Positions 6,423 to 8,679 of a stretch of DNA of 8,679 bases are shown in pieces. This DNA is from JBEIVB01 sp040374085 (lineage in GTDB: Bacteria > Bacteroidota > Bacteroidia > UBA4408): positions 1-8,679 of the forward strand of contig JBEIVB010000095.1 in NCBI GenBank assembly GCA_040374085.1, in the 5' to 3' direction. How positions within the stretch are numbered: position 1 is the stretch's first letter; each line of letters starts with the position of its first letter. The translations under genes were made by a program, and so were the position numbers. The notes under the pieces were generated by a model. It made no database searches, was not told where the DNA came from, and was given only the letters and a program-made list of their open reading frames with translations.

Positions 6423-6454
6423 CAATGTTAAGGCCAACCACTACCCCTTGTCAA
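6423..6454 (-). promoter_or_regulatory. Promoter-like elements upstream of the tail-fibre-like gene
   Basis: On the - strand TTGACA (6454-6449) and TAACATTG (6430-6423) stand 21 bases apart (TTG to TA). The second matches the Bacteroidota -7 element TAnnTTTG at all but one fixed position. Transcription would start near 6417, giving a leader of about 17 nt before the ATG at 6399. Spacing is slightly long compared with the usual 19-20. Confidence 0.45.
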
Positions 6455-6711
6455 GACATAAATCCAATTTCAATCAACGAAAACGTTATATTTGTTTATG
6501 TATGTGTAATACCATATTGTTTCCATAATGTATTAATCTCTTTTCGTCATGCGTTTTCGCGCTAAATAGAAGGGATGGAAACAAGCACTCATGCAATGCA
6601 ATGCTAGATGCTCTTACTTTAAGTAGAATCGAAAGAATGGCCATGAAGTGTCAGTGAAAGATCCAGAGCTACGGATTTGGTCTTCCAAGTAAACGTGCAC
6701 TTTTCAGGTGG
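6455..6711. other. Intergenic sequence without recognisable gene
   Basis: AT-rich sequence between the receptor terminator and the promoter-like site. It contains a small tandem ATGCA ATGCA ATGC at about 6590-6604 and otherwise nothing I can assign. Short frames on + run into the signal-peptide region of the neighbouring gene and show no protein-like pattern. Confidence 0.5.
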
Positions 6712-6739
6712 AAAAAGGCCATGTATAGGATAAACATGG
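6712..6739 (-). terminator. Terminator-like stem-loop after the TonB-dependent receptor
   Basis: On the - strand CCATGT (6739-6734), a 9-nt loop and ACATGG (6724-6719) are followed by CC and five T (6716-6712). It starts 26 bases past the receptor stop. The 6-bp stem is modest. Confidence 0.5.
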
Positions 6740-6765
6740 AAAGGCGTTGCAAGTGCCTGCCGAAT

Positions 6766-8679
6766 TTAATAATCGGCGCGCAGGGTAAGCATAAAGTTTC
6801 GCCCCGGGGCCGAAATGCCCGAGGCAAAATAGCGGTAGTTTCGATCGAGTATGTTTTCTAGAGAGGCTTGCAGTTGCAGGTATTTGCCGAGTTGGAAAGT
6901 GGTGCGCACATTCAGTGTCCACCAAGAGGGTGTGCCCTGCGCTGTGGCGTATTGAGGGTTGTCTTCGCCCAGCATATTGTATTGGCTTATGCGTTTCCAT
7001 CCATTGAACAAGGAGAAGAGCTCTGCTTTAAAGAACCCCGATCTGTATTGGGCAGATAGCTTGCCGAACACAGGCGGGATGTGGTCGAGGGGATAATCGG
7101 TGCTATCGGTTTGTATTCTGCCGTAGGTATAGGTAGCTGTGGCAGAGGCCGAAAATTTGGGGGTAACATCGGCCCAAATGCCGGCCTGTGCTCCATACAA
7201 GTATGCTTTGCCCGCATTTTGGCTGGCTACTACACGACTGAGGGCACCGTTGTATACAATCTGGCTTTGCCCCTCGTATGAAAAGGGCTGTGTAGTAATG
7301 GCGTTTCTATACCAGGTGTAAAATCCGCTGGCTTCTATCCGCAAGCGCTCTGCAAAGGTTTTGGTTATGCCCAAATCAAGGTTGTAGGTGTATTCGGGTT
7401 GAAGGTTGGGGTTGGGCACAATGAGGGTTCCGTTGCCCGATTCAAATACTTTGGCCAGGTCGTCTACATTGGGTGCCCGAAAGCCCGAGGCTGCATTCAG
7501 TGTAAGGCTCAGGGTTTGTTGAGGGCGGAACACCAGACCCAAGTTTCCATTAACGGCCGAAGATTGTTGTACAATAGACCAGTAAGGAAAGGGAAAGAAT
7601 GTTTTGTCGGAAAATTCTGCAGCCAGGCGGATGTTGCTGTACCGGATGCCTTGGGTCAGCACCAGACGTTCCGATGCTTCCCAAGCGTGGGTCACGTAGG
7701 CGGCCAAAGTATTCATGCGGCTTCCTCCGCTGGGGTAGCGGGTGTTTAGAGGCTGTCGCACCTGGGTGTTGATGTTCTCTGTGAAGGCGGTGGAGGTTAA
7801 TCGGTTGAAGGCCCCTTCCATTCCATATCGTATTTCGTGCTCTCCCATCTGCTTGGAGGCATCGAGGTTTAGGGTGTATAGGTCGAGGTCTTCCAGTCGG
7901 TTGTTGCGGTTGGAGTTACCGAAGCTCCTGTCGTGGCGACTCTCTTTGAATTTCTGATAAGCACCAACTGTTTGCAGACGATCGAAAAGCAAGGTCTTTT
8001 GTTTCCAGGTTAAAGAATAGGAACCCATCCAGCGTGTTTCCGGACCATAATACCATTCGGCAAAACGCAACTGTCCGTTGCGGCGATCGGTGAGCCTATC
8101 GTAGCGGGGTACATTGTTGGTGGTGGAGAATTGAAAATTTAAGGTATGGGTTATGCATTTATTTTGTTTGACGATGAGCTTGTGCATCATATCCCATTGG
8201 TTGTAACCCGAATTGCGTTGGATGTTTGGGTTGGGGTTGTTTACCACCGAGTCTTTTCCATTGATGCGTTGTATGTAGGTGCTGCGCAGACCCAGATTGC
8301 CCATAGCCGAGTTTCGGATGTTGCCTTGTCGGAGGTCGTCGAAGAGGCTGTAGGTGAATCCGCCCACATAGGCCACACGTTTGCCTGCAATGGATGTGTG
8401 TACGTGGGCAGTTCGCTCGTTGGCGGCAGTGGCATACCGCACAAATGAACCCGCCTTTATAATGGGCTTATCGCCTTGCGCAAAGGAAGGGGTTCGGGTG
8501 TGCAGGTGCACCACGCCTCCCAGAGCATCGCTGCCATACACCACAGAGCCCGGCCCAAAGACCAGCTCGGTTCGATCGAGCATATTGGGGTCTATACGAA
8601 GAACGTTTTGAAGATGCCCGCCCCGAAACATGGCGTTGTTCATGCGCACCCCATCCACTACAATCAATACCTTATTGGC
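6766..8679 (-). CDS. TonB-dependent outer-membrane receptor, N-terminus outside window
   Basis: The frame is open at the right edge, and 637 residues to the TAA at 6768-6766 are visible. The TTG at 8667 is internal, because codons upstream read ANKV. The first ~60 residues are the second half of the plug domain: VLIVVDGVRMNN, FRGGHLQNV, LDRTELVFGPGSVVYGSDAL and GGVVHLHT. The rest is a 22-strand-type barrel rich in alternating aromatic strands, with FRAPN at 400-404 and PNPNLQPE at 422-429, ending in NFMLTLRADY as expected for an outer-membrane protein. Signal peptide, TonB box and any carboxypeptidase-like domain would lie beyond the window, perhaps 100-200 residues. The FRAP...NPNL pair occurs in haem and haemoglobin receptors, but the histidine usually found between the motifs is absent here, so haem, siderophore or cobalamin uptake all remain possible. 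A terminator-like stem follows. The next gene (tail-fibre-like) is about 365 bp away with its own promoter-like site. Confidence 0.93.
   Translation of the reverse strand, partial: ANKVLIVVDGVRMNNAMFRGGHLQNVLRIDPNMLDRTELVFGPGSVVYGSDALGGVVHLHTRTPSFAQGDKPIIKAGSFVRYATAANERTAHVHTSIAGKRVAYVGGFTYSLFDDLRQGNIRNSAMGNLGLRSTYIQRINGKDSVVNNPNPNIQRNSGYNQWDMMHKLIVKQNKCITHTLNFQFSTTNNVPRYDRLTDRRNGQLRFAEWYYGPETRWMGSYSLTWKQKTLLFDRLQTVGAYQKFKESRHDRSFGNSNRNNRLEDLDLYTLNLDASKQMGEHEIRYGMEGAFNRLTSTAFTENINTQVRQPLNTRYPSGGSRMNTLAAYVTHAWEASERLVLTQGIRYSNIRLAAEFSDKTFFPFPYWSIVQQSSAVNGNLGLVFRPQQTLSLTLNAASGFRAPNVDDLAKVFESGNGTLIVPNPNLQPEYTYNLDLGITKTFAERLRIEASGFYTWYRNAITTQPFSYEGQSQIVYNGALSRVVASQNAGKAYLYGAQAGIWADVTPKFSASATATYTYGRIQTDSTDYPLDHIPPVFGKLSAQYRSGFFKAELFSLFNGWKRISQYNMLGEDNPQYATAQGTPSWWTLNVRTTFQLGKYLQLQASLENILDRNYRYFASGISAPGRNFMLTLRADY

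Noticed and set aside
1..8679. CRISPR array, tRNA or rRNA, transposase
   Set aside because: No regularly spaced repeats, cloverleaf sequence, rRNA signature or transposase motif was seen on either strand.

Overview
The window looks like a chromosomal segment of a Bacteroidota (Flavobacteriales/Sphingobacteriales-like) bacterium. The reasons are a type IX secretion system (T9SS) C-terminal sorting domain, a TonB-dependent outer-membrane receptor, a secreted tail-fibre-like protein with a family-typical C-terminus, lipoproteins with an acidic stretch after the lipid cysteine, and weak Shine-Dalgarno sequences. No tRNA, rRNA, CRISPR array, integrase or intact insertion sequence is visible.

Layout, left to right. 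(1) 1-494, + strand: the 3' part of an AT-rich gene for a small secreted or lipoprotein-type protein, whose 5' end lies outside the window. (2) 494-936 is a rearrangement scar. It holds the last ~55 codons of a SIS-domain (phosphoheptose-isomerase-like) gene on +, a stretch with inverted repeats, a strong imperfect hairpin, and on - a 41-codon stub that keeps the start codon and part of the signal peptide of a hydrolase gene. (3) 933-1523 (-): lipoprotein copy 1. (4) 1524-1836: non-coding, with a perfect 15-bp palindrome. (5) 1837-4113 (-): a 758-residue T9SS-exported alpha/beta hydrolase. (6) 4110-4736 (-): lipoprotein copy 2, a paralogue of copy 1 whose stop overlaps the hydrolase start (ATGA). 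(7) 4810-6399 (-): a secreted repeat protein of the Bacteroidota tail-fibre-like family, ending in a terminator-like hairpin. (8) 6766-8679 (-): the C-terminal part of a TonB-dependent receptor, open at the window's right edge.

All intact genes after position 932 are on the - strand. The most interesting structure is a two-gene cassette: a small, probably surface-exposed lipoprotein followed, with a 4-base overlap, by an exported hydrolase. It occurs once complete (4736 to 1837) and once as lipoprotein copy 1 plus only the start of a hydrolase gene (1523 to 811). The mature lipoproteins have the same length (166 residues), four shared cysteines besides the lipid cysteine, and a nearly identical first 37 residues. 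A dedicated partner, chaperone or immunity-type relationship between lipoprotein and hydrolase is a reasonable hypothesis, but it is not shown by the sequence alone.
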